Shown here: in pieces, positions 26,380 through 35,222 of the stretch
How positions within the stretch are numbered: position 1 is the stretch's first letter
How the letters are laid out: every line of letters begins with the position of its first letter
Source: Micromonospora rosaria
GTDB lineage: Bacteria > Actinomycetota > Actinomycetes > Mycobacteriales > Micromonosporaceae
NCBI RefSeq assembly: GCF_001567585.1
Contig: NZ_LRQV01000001.1
Location: 62,001 to 126,000, forward strand
Reading direction: 5' to 3'
DNA: 64,000 bases
Position numbers and translations under genes: made by a program
The notes under the pieces: model-generated
The model's input: only the letters and a program-made list of their open reading frames with translations
Database searches by the model: none
Told to the model about the DNA's origin: nothing

Positions 26380-27875
26380 GCGGCAGCCTCCCGTTGCCCG
26401 GTCGCGGCGAGCATCACGTTCTCCTCGTCCGCCTCGCCGCGAGGGATGTCGGCGACCAGTCGGCCCTCGTGCATGACGAGCACCCGGTCGGCCATGCCGA
26501 GCACCTCCGGCAGTTCGCTGGAGACCATCAGCACCGCCACCCCCTCGGCCGCGAGCTGGGACAACAGCCGGTGCACCTCGGCCTTCGTGCCCACGTCGAT
26601 GCCCCGGGTCGGCTCGTCGATCACGAGCACCCGGGGCGCGGTCGACAGCCACTTGGCCAGCACGACCTTCTGCTGGTTGCCGCCCGACAGGGTGGACACC
26701 GCGTCGGTGTTGCGGGCGGCCTTCACCTGCAACCGTCGGGCCCACTGCGCCGCCGAGCGCCGCTCGCTGCCGCCGAACAGCAGACCGAAGCGGCTCAGCG
26801 CCCACCGGCGCGGCAGCGTGGCGTTGCGCTCGATCGACAGCTCCATCACCAGGCCCTGCTGGCGGCGGTCCTCCGGCACCAGCGCCACCCCCGCCGCGAT
26901 CGCCGTGGGGGGATCGCCGGGACGCAGCCGCCGGCCGTCGACGCGGACCTCGCCGGCGTCGTACCGGTCGACACCGAAGATCGCCCGCGCCACCTCACTG
27001 CGCCCCGCTCCGACCAGCCCGGCGAGCGCGACGATCTCGCCACCGCGCACCGTGAAGGAGACGTCCTGGAAGAAGCCCCGGCGGGTCAGCCCCTCGACCT
27101 CCAGACGTACCTCGGCCGGGGTGGTCGCCAGCTTCGGGAAGAGCGCGGAGACGTCGCGTCCGACCATGGTGCGCACGACACCCTCGACGGTGAGGTTCCC
27201 GATCTCGTCGGTGACGATCCACCGGCCGTCGCGCATCACGGTGACCCGCTGACACAGGGCGAAGACCTCGTCGAACCGGTGTGAGATGAACAGGATCGCC
27301 GCGCCGTCGTCCCGCAGCGCCCGGGCCACGGCGAACAGCCGCTCGACCTCGACACCGGAGAGCGCGGCGGTGGGTTCGTCCATCACCAGCACCCGGGCGT
27401 CGAAGGAGAGAGCCTTGGCGATCTCGACGAGCTGCTGGTCGGCGATGGACAGTCCCCGGGCCGGCCGGTCCGGGTCGATCCGGACGCCCAGCCGCGCGAA
27501 CAGGTCGCTGGTGCGCGCCCGCATGGCCGCCGCGTCGATGCGTCCCAGCCCCCTGCGCGGCTGGCGTCCCATGAAGATGTTCTCCGCGACCGACAGGTCG
27601 GGAAAGAGGGTCGGCTCCTGGTAGATCACGGCGATACCCGCCGCCCGGGCGTCGCCGGGGTTGCCGAAGACGACCGGGGCGCCGTCGAGCAGCACCTGGC
27701 CGGCGTCCGGGCCGTGTACGCCGGCCAGGATCTTCACCAGGGTGGACTTGCCGGCGCCGTTCTCGCCGACGAGCGCGTGCGCCTCGCCGGTGAACAACTC
27801 CAGCCGGGCGTCGCGTAACGCGGCGACGGCACCGAACGACTTGTCCACACCCGTCAACGCCAAGACCGGAAGCAC
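26376..27875 (-). CDS. rhaT: L-rhamnose ABC importer ATPase (two-cassette, RbsA-like)
   Basis: This 499-residue protein contains two ABC cassettes. The first has Walker [10 protein letters not shown], a shortened signature [15 protein letters not shown] and [12 protein letters not shown]. The second has a degenerate Walker A (GLVGAGRSE), signature [15 protein letters not shown] and [12 protein letters not shown]. This is typical of CUT2 importers for monosaccharides. I chose GTG 27875 because AAGGAGACC precedes it; further in-frame codons to 27932 overlap the operator and predicted transcription start, so they are unlikely to be translated. It is first in the rhaTPQSI operon. Confidence 0.94.
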   Translation of the reverse strand: MLPVLALTGVDKSFGAVAALRDARLELFTGEAHALVGENGAGKSTLVKILAGVHGPDAGQVLLDGAPVVFGNPGDARAAGIAVIYQEPTLFPDLSVAENIFMGRQPRRGLGRIDAAAMRARTSDLFARLGVRIDPDRPARGLSIADQQLVEIAKALSFDARVLVMDEPTAALSGVEVERLFAVARALRDDGAAILFISHRFDEVFALCQRVTVMRDGRWIVTDEIGNLTVEGVVRTMVGRDVSALFPKLATTPAEVRLEVEGLTRRGFFQDVSFTVRGGEIVALAGLVGAGRSEVARAIFGVDRYDAGEVRVDGRRLRPGDPPTAIAAGVALVPEDRRQQGLVMELSIERNATLPRRWALSRFGLLFGGSERRSAAQWARRLQVKAARNTDAVSTLSGGNQQKVVLAKWLSTAPRVLVIDEPTRGIDVGTKAEVHRLLSQLAAEGVAVLMVSSELPEVLGMADRVLVMHEGRLVADIPRGEADEENVMLAATGQREAAA

Positions 27876-27919
27876 ACGGTCTCCTTCAGCAGTGGTCGGA
27901 GATGTCCTGGTCACGTGCA

Positions 27920-27931
27920 TGAAACGTTTCA
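27920..27931. promoter_or_regulatory. LacI-type operator, rha site 3 (rhaT)
   Basis: A perfect TGAAACGTTTCA, identical to the rhaEW site, lies about 13 bases downstream of the predicted leftward -10 element, within the 5' leader of rhaT. Confidence 0.85.
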
Positions 27932-27943
27932 CGAAGTGCCCCG

Positions 27944-27973
27944 ACTCTAGGTGTGACCTCCGCCTCAGGTCAA
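27944..27973 (-). promoter_or_regulatory. promoter of rhaTPQSI
   Basis: On the minus strand TTGACC (27973-27968) and TAGAGT (27949-27944) are separated by 18 bases, just upstream of the operator. Confidence 0.6.
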
Positions 27974-28074
27974 GAGTGTCGATCCGGTTGCCGGCCGGTT
28001 ATCGGATGCGCCTGGCGCCGGTGAACGGCGTCCGACGCCTTGCCGTGCGCCGCCCCACGCCGGGCTCGGAGCAG

Positions 28075-28086
28075 TGAAACGTTCTA
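28075..28086. promoter_or_regulatory. degenerate LacI-type operator, rha site 4
   Basis: TGAAACGTTCTA matches ten of twelve bases of the rha operator. It lies 144 bases from site 3, a distance that would allow looping. The last bases coincide with the stop codon of the small leftward frame 28084-28218. Confidence 0.45.
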
Positions 28087-28218
28087 CGGGGCGACCTGTG
28101 CCCGTTGGGGGTCGAAGCGCGCCGTCCCGTACGTGGTGATGGTCCAGACCCAGATCAGCGGCAGGATCAGCCGTACCGCGCCACCGGCGCCCTCGACCCC
28201 GCCGGCGGCGCTGTCCAT
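28084..28218 (-). CDS. possible 44-residue membrane peptide
   Basis: From ATG 28218 a frame of 44 codons with high third-position GC ends in TAG at 28084. It reads a glycine/alanine-rich start, one hydrophobic stretch (VRLILPLIWVWTIT), then a polar tail. Upstream is only a weak GGCAGG. The stop overlaps a degenerate rha operator. I do not recognise it, and it could be chance. Confidence 0.35.
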   Translation of the reverse strand: MDSAAGGVEGAGGAVRLILPLIWVWTITTYGTARFDPQRAQVAP

Positions 28219-28387
28219 GCCTGCCATTCAACGCCACGTCGCGGCCGGGAAACGGCCGTTTCCGCCCCGCCGGGCGCCCGCGCCATCGCCCGCTCGGCGT
28301 GCTGGCCGTTCGCCCCGCCGGGGCGTCGGGGCCACCCCGACCGGTCGGCTCACCCGTCGGTCGCGACGGCCCGCCGGTGTCGCCGGG

Positions 28388-28732
28388 TCAGGTCAGCGGT
28401 GGGTAGTCGAAGAGCCGGCCGATGTCGCCGAGCGCGAGAACACGCTCCGGCGCTCCGGCGGCGGCGGTGATCACCACCTGCTGGCCACGCGCCGTCGCGT
28501 GGTCACGGACCGCCAGCAGCGCGGCGAGCGCGGCACAGTCGAGGTGCCGCAGCGCGGTCAGGTCGACGGCGAGCCGGGTGACCCACCGGGGTGCCAGCAG
28601 GAGCGCCAGGTCGTCTTCGAGTTGACCGACGGTGGCCAGGTCGGCCTCGCCGGTGAGGGTGACGTGGCGGACGCCCGACGTCCCGTCGTGATAGTCGGTA
28701 CGGAGAACGGTGCGGTCAACGGTGGTGACCAT
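28388..28732 (-). CDS. STAS-domain protein (anti-sigma factor antagonist-like)
   Basis: About 114 residues from ATG 28732 form a single STAS domain. The beta start RHVTLTGEADLATVGQLEDDL is followed by RLAVDLTALRHLDCAALAALLAVRD, where the phosphorylated Ser/Thr of SpoIIAA-type antagonists is normally found. Here that place reads HLDCAAL, with cysteine instead of serine, so classical serine phosphorylation may be absent. The frame stays open to 28864, but the extra residues are not STAS-like. No anti-sigma factor kinase is adjacent. The protein may act in a sigma-factor or stress phosphorelay; this is family inference. Confidence 0.75.
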   Translation of the reverse strand: MVTTVDRTVLRTDYHDGTSGVRHVTLTGEADLATVGQLEDDLALLLAPRWVTRLAVDLTALRHLDCAALAALLAVRDHATARGQQVVITAAAGAPERVLALGDIGRLFDYPPLT

Positions 28733-29179
28733 CAGAAGACTTCGGTCCTCGCCCAGCGACGGGCGTATCGGAGGGCCGGACGAGGCGGCCACCATCTGTC
28801 CGGCGCCAAGGAGGACAAGCTTGAGTGCGGCGGTGCCGACCTCGACGTGGCGCACGAGCGCCACCCCGAACGCTACCCGTGGCCGCCGGGGTACGCCAGC
28901 TCACGAGTCCTGTCGGTCTGTTGTCGTCTTGCCACCCAGTGTGACGGCCGCGTCGGCTGCCGACCCGTCGACGCGAGCGGAGAACCACCCGTGCCGGCTG
29001 CGGGGCGGATTCCCGCGTCCCGCCGCTGAGCAGGGAGTCTGCGAACGGCCCGGGTCACGGTATCGGGCATACCGCCCGCATCCGCCCGCCCATCGGTCGG
29101 CGGGCCTCCGGCGACCGGCCGGACACATCGACCACTCGCGCGACGGCATCCCGCGGTACCCCGTCTAACGTCGACCCCC
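28733..29179. other. 447-base region without a convincing gene
   Basis: This lies between the divergent STAS and methyltransferase genes. Frames on both strands are open for up to 80-90 codons but show no family features, good ribosome site or codon bias. Both promoters should lie here; I could not place them with confidence. Confidence 0.5.
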
Positions 29180-29791
29180 GTGATCAACGACAGCTCGGCC
29201 TTCCTCACCCAGTTCATCCGGCACCCCCTGACCACCGGTGCCGTGCTGCCCAGCGGATCGACGCTCGCCCGGGACATCACGGCGACGGTGCCGCAGCGGG
29301 GACACCCCCTGGTGGTCGAACTCGGCCCCGGCACCGGAGTGTTCACCCAGGCGATCCAGCAGCGGCTGGCCGGCCGAGGACACCACCTGGCCGTCGAGCT
29401 CAACCCGACCTTCGCCACCGGCCTGGCGCGCCGGCACCCCACCGTCGACGTGGTGCACGCCGACGCCGCCACGCTCGGCGGGTTGCTGTCGGAGCGGCGT
29501 CTGGCCCCCGCCGACGTGATCATCAGTGGGTTGCCCTGGGCCGCCCTGCCCGGCAACCGGCAGTCGGCGATCCTCGACGCCGTCGTCGGGGCGCTCGACA
29601 CCACCGGCGTCTTCACCACCTTCGCGTACCGGCACGCGCTGCCGACCCGCCCGGCGCGGCGCTTCCACCGGCTGCTGACCGAGGCCTTCGACGAGGTGAC
29701 CGTCGGCCGTACGGTCTGGAGCAACCTGCCGCCCGCCCTGGTCTACCACTGCCGTGGCCCGAAGGCCGTGGCATCCGGCAGCGGCACCTAG
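29180..29791 (+). CDS. class I SAM-dependent methyltransferase, phospholipid N-methyltransferase-like
   Basis: A protein of 203 residues starts at GTG 29180. FLTQFIRHPLTTGAVLPSGSTLAR is the typical beginning of PmtA/rRNA-dimethyladenosine-like methyltransferases. SAM-binding motif I is VVELGPGTGVFTQAI, motif II AVELNP, and motif IV ISGLPWAALP. These together resemble bacterial phosphatidylethanolamine N-methyltransferases (PmtA type), but the substrate is not proven; a small-molecule or nucleic-acid target is possible. A 16-bp hairpin follows its stop. Confidence 0.85.
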   Translation: MINDSSAFLTQFIRHPLTTGAVLPSGSTLARDITATVPQRGHPLVVELGPGTGVFTQAIQQRLAGRGHHLAVELNPTFATGLARRHPTVDVVHADAATLGGLLSERRLAPADVIISGLPWAALPGNRQSAILDAVVGALDTTGVFTTFAYRHALPTRPARRFHRLLTEAFDEVTVGRTVWSNLPPALVYHCRGPKAVASGSGT

Positions 29792-29801
29792 CCTCGCGTC
29801 C

Positions 29802-29837
29802 GTCCAGCCTGGTGCCGCCGACGGCACCAGGCTGGAC
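29802..29837. terminator. perfect 16-bp hairpin terminator
   Basis: GTCCAGCCTGGTGCCG pairs fully with CGGCACCAGGCTGGAC around the four-base loop CCGA, 11 bases after the methyltransferase stop. It is the strongest hairpin in the window. Confidence 0.85.
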
Positions 29838-29878
29838 CTGGTCGCCGCCACCGGCCACCCTCGGCCGGTCGACTCCTG

Positions 29879-29955
29879 TCACCCCGTCACCCCCCCCGCA
29901 CCGTCACCCCGCACCGTCGCCCCCCGGACGGTCGCGCCCGCACCGTCGCGCCCGG
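29879..29955. repeat. cytosine-rich degenerate short repeats upstream of kdp
   Basis: GCACCGTC occurs at 29898, 29911 and 29940, embedded in runs of C with related CCGTCACCCC units. The strand is strongly skewed to cytosine. It lies between the methyltransferase terminator and the kdp promoter region and encodes nothing recognisable. Confidence 0.5.
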
Positions 29956-30036
29956 ACCTGCCGCCGCCGGTGCCCGCCGGCCGCCCCGCCAGCGGCGCGC
30001 TCCGTGGCCGCGGTCACGCCGCCGGCCGGGCCGCGT

Positions 30037-30084
30037 GAAAAGGGCGTCAAAAAACACCGGACCGCCGTCATGGTCGCGTTATAG
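30037..30084 (+). promoter_or_regulatory. A/T-rich patch upstream of kdp, probable promoter region
   Basis: In otherwise very GC-rich DNA, GAAAAGGGCGTCAAAAAACACC is followed by TTATAG (30079-30084), a fair -10 element. No clear -35 stands 17 bases before it. KdpE response elements are usually A/T-rich, so this is the best candidate control region for the Kdp operon. Confidence 0.4.
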
Positions 30085-30174
30085 CCCCTGTCACCGAACG
30101 GCGCCCGGCGTTGGAATGGCCCGGCGCGGTCGCACAGCGGCTGGAGCGACCTGTTCCGAGGTGAGGAGTCTGAG

Positions 30175-30258
30175 GTGTCCGACGTGGTGTACGTCCTGGT
30201 GACGGTGGCGCTGTTCGCGGCGCTCGCCCTGCTGGTGACCGGCGTGGAGAAGCGGTGA
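30175..30258 (+). CDS. 27-residue membrane peptide preceding kdpF
   Basis: GTG 30175 follows GAGGAGTCTGAG, and the frame gives a 27-residue peptide with one membrane helix and the tail GVEKR. Its stop overlaps the kdpF start as GTGA. Similar short peptides are known to me from actinobacterial kdp operons, where they go unannotated. Its coupling to kdpF suggests a structural or stabilising part of the Kdp complex; function unproven. Confidence 0.7.
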   Translation: MSDVVYVLVTVALFAALALLVTGVEKR

Positions 30259-30344
30259 ACGCCACCAACGCCGTCGGGCTGGCGCTGGCGCTCGGCCTGG
30301 CCGTGCTTCTGCTGCTCGCCCTGCTCTTCCCGGAGCGGTTCTGA
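30255..30344 (+). CDS. kdpF: K+-transporting ATPase subunit KdpF
   Basis: A 29-residue single-helix peptide ends in the family tail LLFPERF. KdpF is a lipid-like peptide that stabilises KdpABC in the membrane. GTG 30255 overlaps the previous stop, and its TGA overlaps kdpA's ATG. Confidence 0.88.
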   Translation: MNATNAVGLALALGLAVLLLLALLFPERF

Positions 30345-31999
30345 TGACCCCGACGACCGCCGGCGTCCTGTTCGTCCTCTCGCTCGCGGTGGCGCTGGCC
30401 GCCGTCCACCGGCCGTTCGGCGATCACCTGTTCCGCGTGGTGTCCGGCCGGCGGCACTCCCGCGTCGAGCGGGCCGTCTACCGCCTGGTCGGCGTCGACC
30501 CGGCGGCCGAGCAGTCCTGGGGCGGGTACGCCCGCAGCGTGCTCGCCTTCTCGGCCGTCTCGGTCCTGGCCCTGTACGGGCTCCTGCGACTCCAGGATCA
30601 CCTGTGGCTGTCGCTCGGCTTCGACGCGGTGGTGCCACACGGTGCCTGGAACACCGCCGTCTCGTTCGCGACCAACACCAACTGGCAGTGGTACGCGGGG
30701 GAGTCGACCATGGGCCACCTGGCGCAGATGAGCGGGCTGGCGGTGCAGAACTTCGTCTCCGCCGCCGTCGGCCTGGCGGTCGCCGTCGCGCTGCTGCGCG
30801 GGTTCGCCCGCAGCCGCACCGGCGACCTGGGCAACTTCTGGGTGGACCTGACCCGGATCACGGTACGGGTCCTGCTGCCGCTGTCGGTGCTCGGCGCGCT
30901 CGCGCTGATGATCGGCGGTACGGTCCAGAACCTCTCCACCGGCACCGAGGTCACCACCCTGACCGGCGGTGGCCAGACGATCACGGGTGGGCCGGTGGCC
31001 AGCCAGGAGGCGATCAAGCTCCTGGGCACCAACGGCGGCGGCTTCTCCAACGTCAACAGCGCCCACCCGTTCGCCAACCCGACCACCTGGACGAACTGGC
31101 TGCAGGTCTACCTGTTGCTGCTGATCCCGTTCAGCCTGCCCCGGGTCTTCGGCCGGCTGGTCGGCCAGCCCCGGCAGGGCCACGCGATCGTCGCGGTGAT
31201 GGCGGTCCTGGCGGTCACCAGCGTGGCCCTGACCACCGTCTTCGAACTGTCCGGCCAGGGCACGGTGCCGCAGGCCGTCGGCGCGGCGCTGGAGGGCAAG
31301 GAGGTCCGGTTCGACGTGTCGAACTCGGCCACCTTCGCCGCCGCCACCACGCTCACCTCCACCGGCGCGGTGAACTCGTTCCACGACTCGTACACCGCGC
31401 TCGGCGGCATGATGACGATGGTCAACATGATGCTGGGTGAGGTCGCGCCCGGTGGCGTCGGCGCCGGCCTGTACGGGCTGCTGGTCCTCGCGGTGATCAC
31501 GGTGTTCGTCGCCGGGCTGATGGTCGGCCGCACCCCGGAGTACGTGGGCAAGAAGATCGGCACGCGGGAGATCCAGTACGCCTCGCTGTACGTCCTGGTG
31601 ACCCCGGCGCTGGTGCTGGTCGGCGCGGCGGCGGCCGTCGCCACCGGCAACGACTCCACCGCGCTGAACGTCGGCCCGCACGCCCTGTCGGAGGTGCTCT
31701 ACGCGTTCACCTCGGCGAGCAGCAACAACGGCTCCGCGTTCGCCGGCATCACCGTGAACACACCCTGGTGGAACACGGCGCTGGGGCTGTGCATGCTGCT
31801 CGGCCGGTACCTGCCGATCGTCTTCGTGCTCGCCCTGGCCGGCGCCCTCGCGCGCCAACGACCGGTACCCGTCTCCGAGGGCACCCTGCCCACCCACCGC
31901 CCGCTCTTCGTCGGGATGGTCGTCGGTGTCACGGTGATCCTGGTCGCGCTGACCTTCCTCCCCGCGCTCGCGCTCGGCCCGCTGGCGGAGGGGCTGTGA
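30344..31999 (+). CDS. kdpA: K+-transporting ATPase subunit A (channel-like)
   Basis: This 551-residue, ten-helix membrane protein binds and passes K+ from outside. Selectivity-filter-like segments are visible: [33 protein letters not shown], a middle [21 protein letters not shown] and [13 protein letters not shown]. It has normal family length and begins at ATG 30344 within TGATG after kdpF. Confidence 0.97.
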   Translation: MTPTTAGVLFVLSLAVALAAVHRPFGDHLFRVVSGRRHSRVERAVYRLVGVDPAAEQSWGGYARSVLAFSAVSVLALYGLLRLQDHLWLSLGFDAVVPHGAWNTAVSFATNTNWQWYAGESTMGHLAQMSGLAVQNFVSAAVGLAVAVALLRGFARSRTGDLGNFWVDLTRITVRVLLPLSVLGALALMIGGTVQNLSTGTEVTTLTGGGQTITGGPVASQEAIKLLGTNGGGFSNVNSAHPFANPTTWTNWLQVYLLLLIPFSLPRVFGRLVGQPRQGHAIVAVMAVLAVTSVALTTVFELSGQGTVPQAVGAALEGKEVRFDVSNSATFAAATTLTSTGAVNSFHDSYTALGGMMTMVNMMLGEVAPGGVGAGLYGLLVLAVITVFVAGLMVGRTPEYVGKKIGTREIQYASLYVLVTPALVLVGAAAAVATGNDSTALNVGPHALSEVLYAFTSASSNNGSAFAGITVNTPWWNTALGLCMLLGRYLPIVFVLALAGALARQRPVPVSEGTLPTHRPLFVGMVVGVTVILVALTFLPALALGPLAEGL

Positions 32000-32004
32000 C
32001 CGCC

Positions 32005-34245
32005 ATGAGAGAAGAGACCACGACCACGGCCACCACCGTCACGCGGACGCCGACGCCGCACGGCAGCACCGACGCGGCGACCGCCGGCACCCCGCTCCCG
32101 GCGGGCCGCCGGGCCGGCGGCGGCCTGCTCGACCCCGCGCACCTGGTCCGGTCCCTTCCCGACGCCGTGCGCAAGCTCGACCCGCGTACCCTGTGGCGCA
32201 ACCCCGTGCTGCTGGTGGTCGAGGTCGGGGCCGCGTTCACCACCGTGCTCGCGGTACGCGACCCCTCGACCTTCGCGTGGGCGGTCACGGTCTGGCTCTG
32301 GCTGACCGTGCTCTTCGCCGCCCTCGCCGAGGCGGTCGCCGAGGGGCGCGGCAAGGCGCAGGCGGCCACCCTGCGCGCCGCGCGCAAGGACACCGTCGCC
32401 ACCCGGCTGACCGGCTGGACCCCGGGCGCGCCGGCCGGAGCGTACCGGGAGTCGGCCGTACCGGCTCCCGAGCTGAGGCGGGGCGACATCGTCCTGGTCG
32501 AGGCCGGCGGCGTCATCCCCGGTGACGGCGACGTGGTCGAGGGCATCGCCAGCGTCGACGAGTCCGCGATCACCGGCGAGTCGGCCCCGGTCATCCGGGA
32601 GTCCGGCGGCGACCGCAGCGCGGTCACCGGCGGCACGCGGGTGCTCTCCGACCGCATCGTCGTCAGGATCACCCAGCAGCCGGGCGAGAGCTTCGTCGAC
32701 CGCATGATCGCCCTGGTGGAGGGCGCCAACCGGCAGAAGACCCCGAACGAGATCGCGTTGAACATCCTGCTCGCCGCGCTCACGATCGTCTTCCTGCTGG
32801 CCGTGGTCACCCTCCAACCGCTGGCGATCTTCTCGAAGGACGTCCAGGCCGCCGCCCCGGACACCCCGGCGATCACCGACGGCGGCGTGACCGGCGTCGT
32901 GCTGGTCTCCCTGCTGGTTTGCCTGATCCCGACCACCATCGGCGCGCTGCTGTCGGCGATCGGCATCGCCGGCATGGACCGCCTCGTCCAACGCAACGTC
33001 CTGGCCACGAGCGGGCGGGCCGTCGAGGCCGCCGGTGACGTCGGCACCCTGCTGCTGGACAAGACCGGCACCATCACGCTCGGCAACCGGCAGGCCGCCG
33101 AGTTCCTCCCGGTCGACGGCGTCACCGCCGAGCAGGTGGCCGCCGCGGCGCACCTGTCCAGCCTCGCCGACGAGACCCCCGAGGGCCGGTCGGTCGTGGC
33201 GTTGGCGGGCGACCAGTTCGGGCTGCGGCACCGCGAACCCGGTCTGCTGCCGCACGCCACCTTCGTGCCGTTCACCGCCCAGACCCGGATGAGCGGGGTC
33301 GACCTGACCCCCGACACCACCGTCGACGGCCGCAGCGCCGGGCCGGCCCGGCGGATCCGCAAGGGCGCCGCCGCCGCGGTCACCAGCTGGGTAGGCGAGC
33401 ACGGCGGCCACCCCGGCGAGCAGGTCGGCCACCTCGTCGACGAGATCAGCGCCGCCGGCGGCACCCCCCTCGTGGTGGCCGAGCACGTCGACGGGGAACC
33501 GGCCCGGACGCTCGGCGTGATCCACCTCAAGGACGTGGTCAAGGCCGGCATGCGGGACCGCTTCGACGAGCTGCGCCGGATGGGCATCCGCACCGTCATG
33601 GTCACCGGCGACAACCCGCAGACCGCCAGGGTGATCGCCGACGAGGCCGGGGTGGACGACGTCCTCGCCGAGGCCACGCCGGAGGACAAACTCGCGCTGA
33701 TCAGGCGGGAACAGGAGGGCGGCCGGCTGGTTGCGATGACCGGCGACGGCACCAACGACGCCCCGGCCCTCGCCCAGGCCGACGTGGGGGTCGCCATGAA
33801 CACCGGCACCTCCGCCGCCAAGGAGGCCGGCAACATGGTCGACCTCGACTCCAACCCGACCAAGCTGATCGAGATCGTGGAGATCGGCAAGCAGTTGCTG
33901 ATCACCCGGGGCGCGTTGACCACCTTCTCCATCGCCAACGACATCGCGAAGTACTTCGCGATCATCCCGGCCATGTTCGCCGGTCTCTACCCGGGCCTGG
34001 ACACGCTCAACGTCATGCGACTGGCCAGCCCGGAAACGGCGATCCTGGCGGCGGTCGTCTTCAACGCGATCGTCATCGTCGCGCTGATCCCCCTGGCCAT
34101 CCGCGGCGTGCGGTACCGGCCGGCGTCCGCGTCCCGGCTGCTCCGCCGCAACCTGCTGGTCTACGGACTCGGCGGCGTCGTCGTGCCGTTCGTCGGCATC
34201 AAACTCATCGACCTGCTCCTGCACCTCCTCCCAGGGATCGTGTGA
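32005..34245 (+). CDS. kdpB: K+-transporting P-type ATPase subunit B
   Basis: This is the catalytic P-type ATPase of the complex, about 746 residues. The phosphorylated aspartate is Asp352 in [33 protein letters not shown] forms the actuator loop, and [16 protein letters not shown] with [22 protein letters not shown] forms the P-domain. The N-terminal 50 residues are threonine/alanine-rich and not conserved. I favour ATG 32005, 11 bases after GGAGGGG; GTG 31996, overlapping the kdpA stop, is also possible. The end overlaps kdpC. Confidence 0.97.
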   Translation: MREETTTTATTVTRTPTPHGSTDAATAGTPLPAGRRAGGGLLDPAHLVRSLPDAVRKLDPRTLWRNPVLLVVEVGAAFTTVLAVRDPSTFAWAVTVWLWLTVLFAALAEAVAEGRGKAQAATLRAARKDTVATRLTGWTPGAPAGAYRESAVPAPELRRGDIVLVEAGGVIPGDGDVVEGIASVDESAITGESAPVIRESGGDRSAVTGGTRVLSDRIVVRITQQPGESFVDRMIALVEGANRQKTPNEIALNILLAALTIVFLLAVVTLQPLAIFSKDVQAAAPDTPAITDGGVTGVVLVSLLVCLIPTTIGALLSAIGIAGMDRLVQRNVLATSGRAVEAAGDVGTLLLDKTGTITLGNRQAAEFLPVDGVTAEQVAAAAHLSSLADETPEGRSVVALAGDQFGLRHREPGLLPHATFVPFTAQTRMSGVDLTPDTTVDGRSAGPARRIRKGAAAAVTSWVGEHGGHPGEQVGHLVDEISAAGGTPLVVAEHVDGEPARTLGVIHLKDVVKAGMRDRFDELRRMGIRTVMVTGDNPQTARVIADEAGVDDVLAEATPEDKLALIRREQEGGRLVAMTGDGTNDAPALAQADVGVAMNTGTSAAKEAGNMVDLDSNPTKLIEIVEIGKQLLITRGALTTFSIANDIAKYFAIIPAMFAGLYPGLDTLNVMRLASPETAILAAVVFNAIVIVALIPLAIRGVRYRPASASRLLRRNLLVYGLGGVVVPFVGIKLIDLLLHLLPGIV

Positions 34246-35126
34246 TGCGCCTGCCCACCTGGCTCGCCCCCCACCTCGCCGCGCTGCGCGCGCTGCTCGT
34301 CCTCACCGCACTGCTCGGCCTGGCGTACCCGCTCGCACTGGTGGCGGTCGGCCGGCTCCCCGGCCTGGCCGGGAAGGCCGACGGGTCCCTCGTCACCGTC
34401 GACGGCGTTCCCGTCGGCAGCACGCTGCTCGGCCAGTCCTTCACCGACGCCGAGGGCAACCCCGTCCCGCGCTACTTCCAGTCCCGCCCCTCGGCGGCCG
34501 GTGACGGCTACGACCCGACCGCCACCGCCGCCAGCAACCTCGGCCCGGAGAGCGTGGTCGACACCACCGCCACCGACCCGGCGGACGCCACGCCCAGCCT
34601 GCTCACCCGGGTCTGCCAGCGCAGCCGGGCGGTCGGCGAGCGCGACGGCGTCGACGGCCGCCGCCCGTACTGCACCCCGGACGGGGTCGGCGCCGTGCTG
34701 GCCGTCTTCCGCCGGGACGGCCTGACCGGCCCGGCCACCCGGGTGGTCAGCGTCAACCAGGTCCCACCGGCCACCCCGTTCCTCACCAGCTACGAGGGCG
34801 TACCGGTCGAACTGGCCCAGCCGGGCCGGGACTACGTCGCCGCCGGTGGACTGGTCACGCCGATCCGGGGGGACGCCCCGGCCCAGCCCGCCGTGCCCGC
34901 CGACGCGGTCACCGCCAGCGGCAGCGGCCTCGACCCGCACATCTCCCCGGCGTACGCCGGCATCCAGGTGGACCGGGTGGCGCGGGCGCGGGGCGCCGAC
35001 CCGGCGGCGGTCCGCCGCCTGGTCGCGCGGCACACCAGCGGACGGTCGCTCGGCTTCCTGGGCGCCCCCACGGTGAACGTGCTGGAACTCAACATCGCGC
35101 TGGACCGGCACCTGCCCGCGCGCTGA
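34245..35126 (+). CDS. kdpC: K+-transporting ATPase subunit C (long form)
   Basis: About 293 residues, against about 190 in E. coli. One N-terminal membrane helix is followed by GSTLLGQSFTD..YFQSRPSAAGDGYDPTATAASNLGP. An insertion of about 100 residues follows (VCQRSRAVGERDGVDG to PAVPADAVTASG). The conserved end is SGSGLDPHISPAYAGIQVDRVARARG..TSGRSLGFLGAPTVNVLELN. Long KdpC proteins are common in actinobacteria. It holds the KdpAB complex together. ATG overlaps the kdpB stop in TGATG. Confidence 0.95.
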   Translation: MRLPTWLAPHLAALRALLVLTALLGLAYPLALVAVGRLPGLAGKADGSLVTVDGVPVGSTLLGQSFTDAEGNPVPRYFQSRPSAAGDGYDPTATAASNLGPESVVDTTATDPADATPSLLTRVCQRSRAVGERDGVDGRRPYCTPDGVGAVLAVFRRDGLTGPATRVVSVNQVPPATPFLTSYEGVPVELAQPGRDYVAAGGLVTPIRGDAPAQPAVPADAVTASGSGLDPHISPAYAGIQVDRVARARGADPAAVRRLVARHTSGRSLGFLGAPTVNVLELNIALDRHLPAR

Positions 35127-35134
35127 CCGCCGCC

Positions 35135-35166
35135 GGGCCGGACCGTCGCCGCCGACGGCCCGGCCC
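35135..35166 (+). terminator. hairpin between kdpC and kdpD
   Basis: GGGCCGGACCGTCG pairs with CGACGGCCCGGCCC around four bases, with one mismatch. In the 96-base gap it could lower expression of kdpDE relative to the pump genes. Confidence 0.55.
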
Positions 35167-35222
35167 GGGGCGTCGCCGACCACCTTCCACCCACCCCCGA
35201 CCAGGTCAGAGAGGATGTCCCC

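Noticed and set aside
27876-27932. Earlier ATG for the rhamnose importer ATPase
   Set aside because: The codons overlap the operator and predicted transcription start; GTG 27875 has AAGGAGA directly before it.
29879-29955. CRISPR-like repeats
   Set aside because: Repeats are only eight bases, irregularly spaced, with no spacers of even length and no cas genes nearby.
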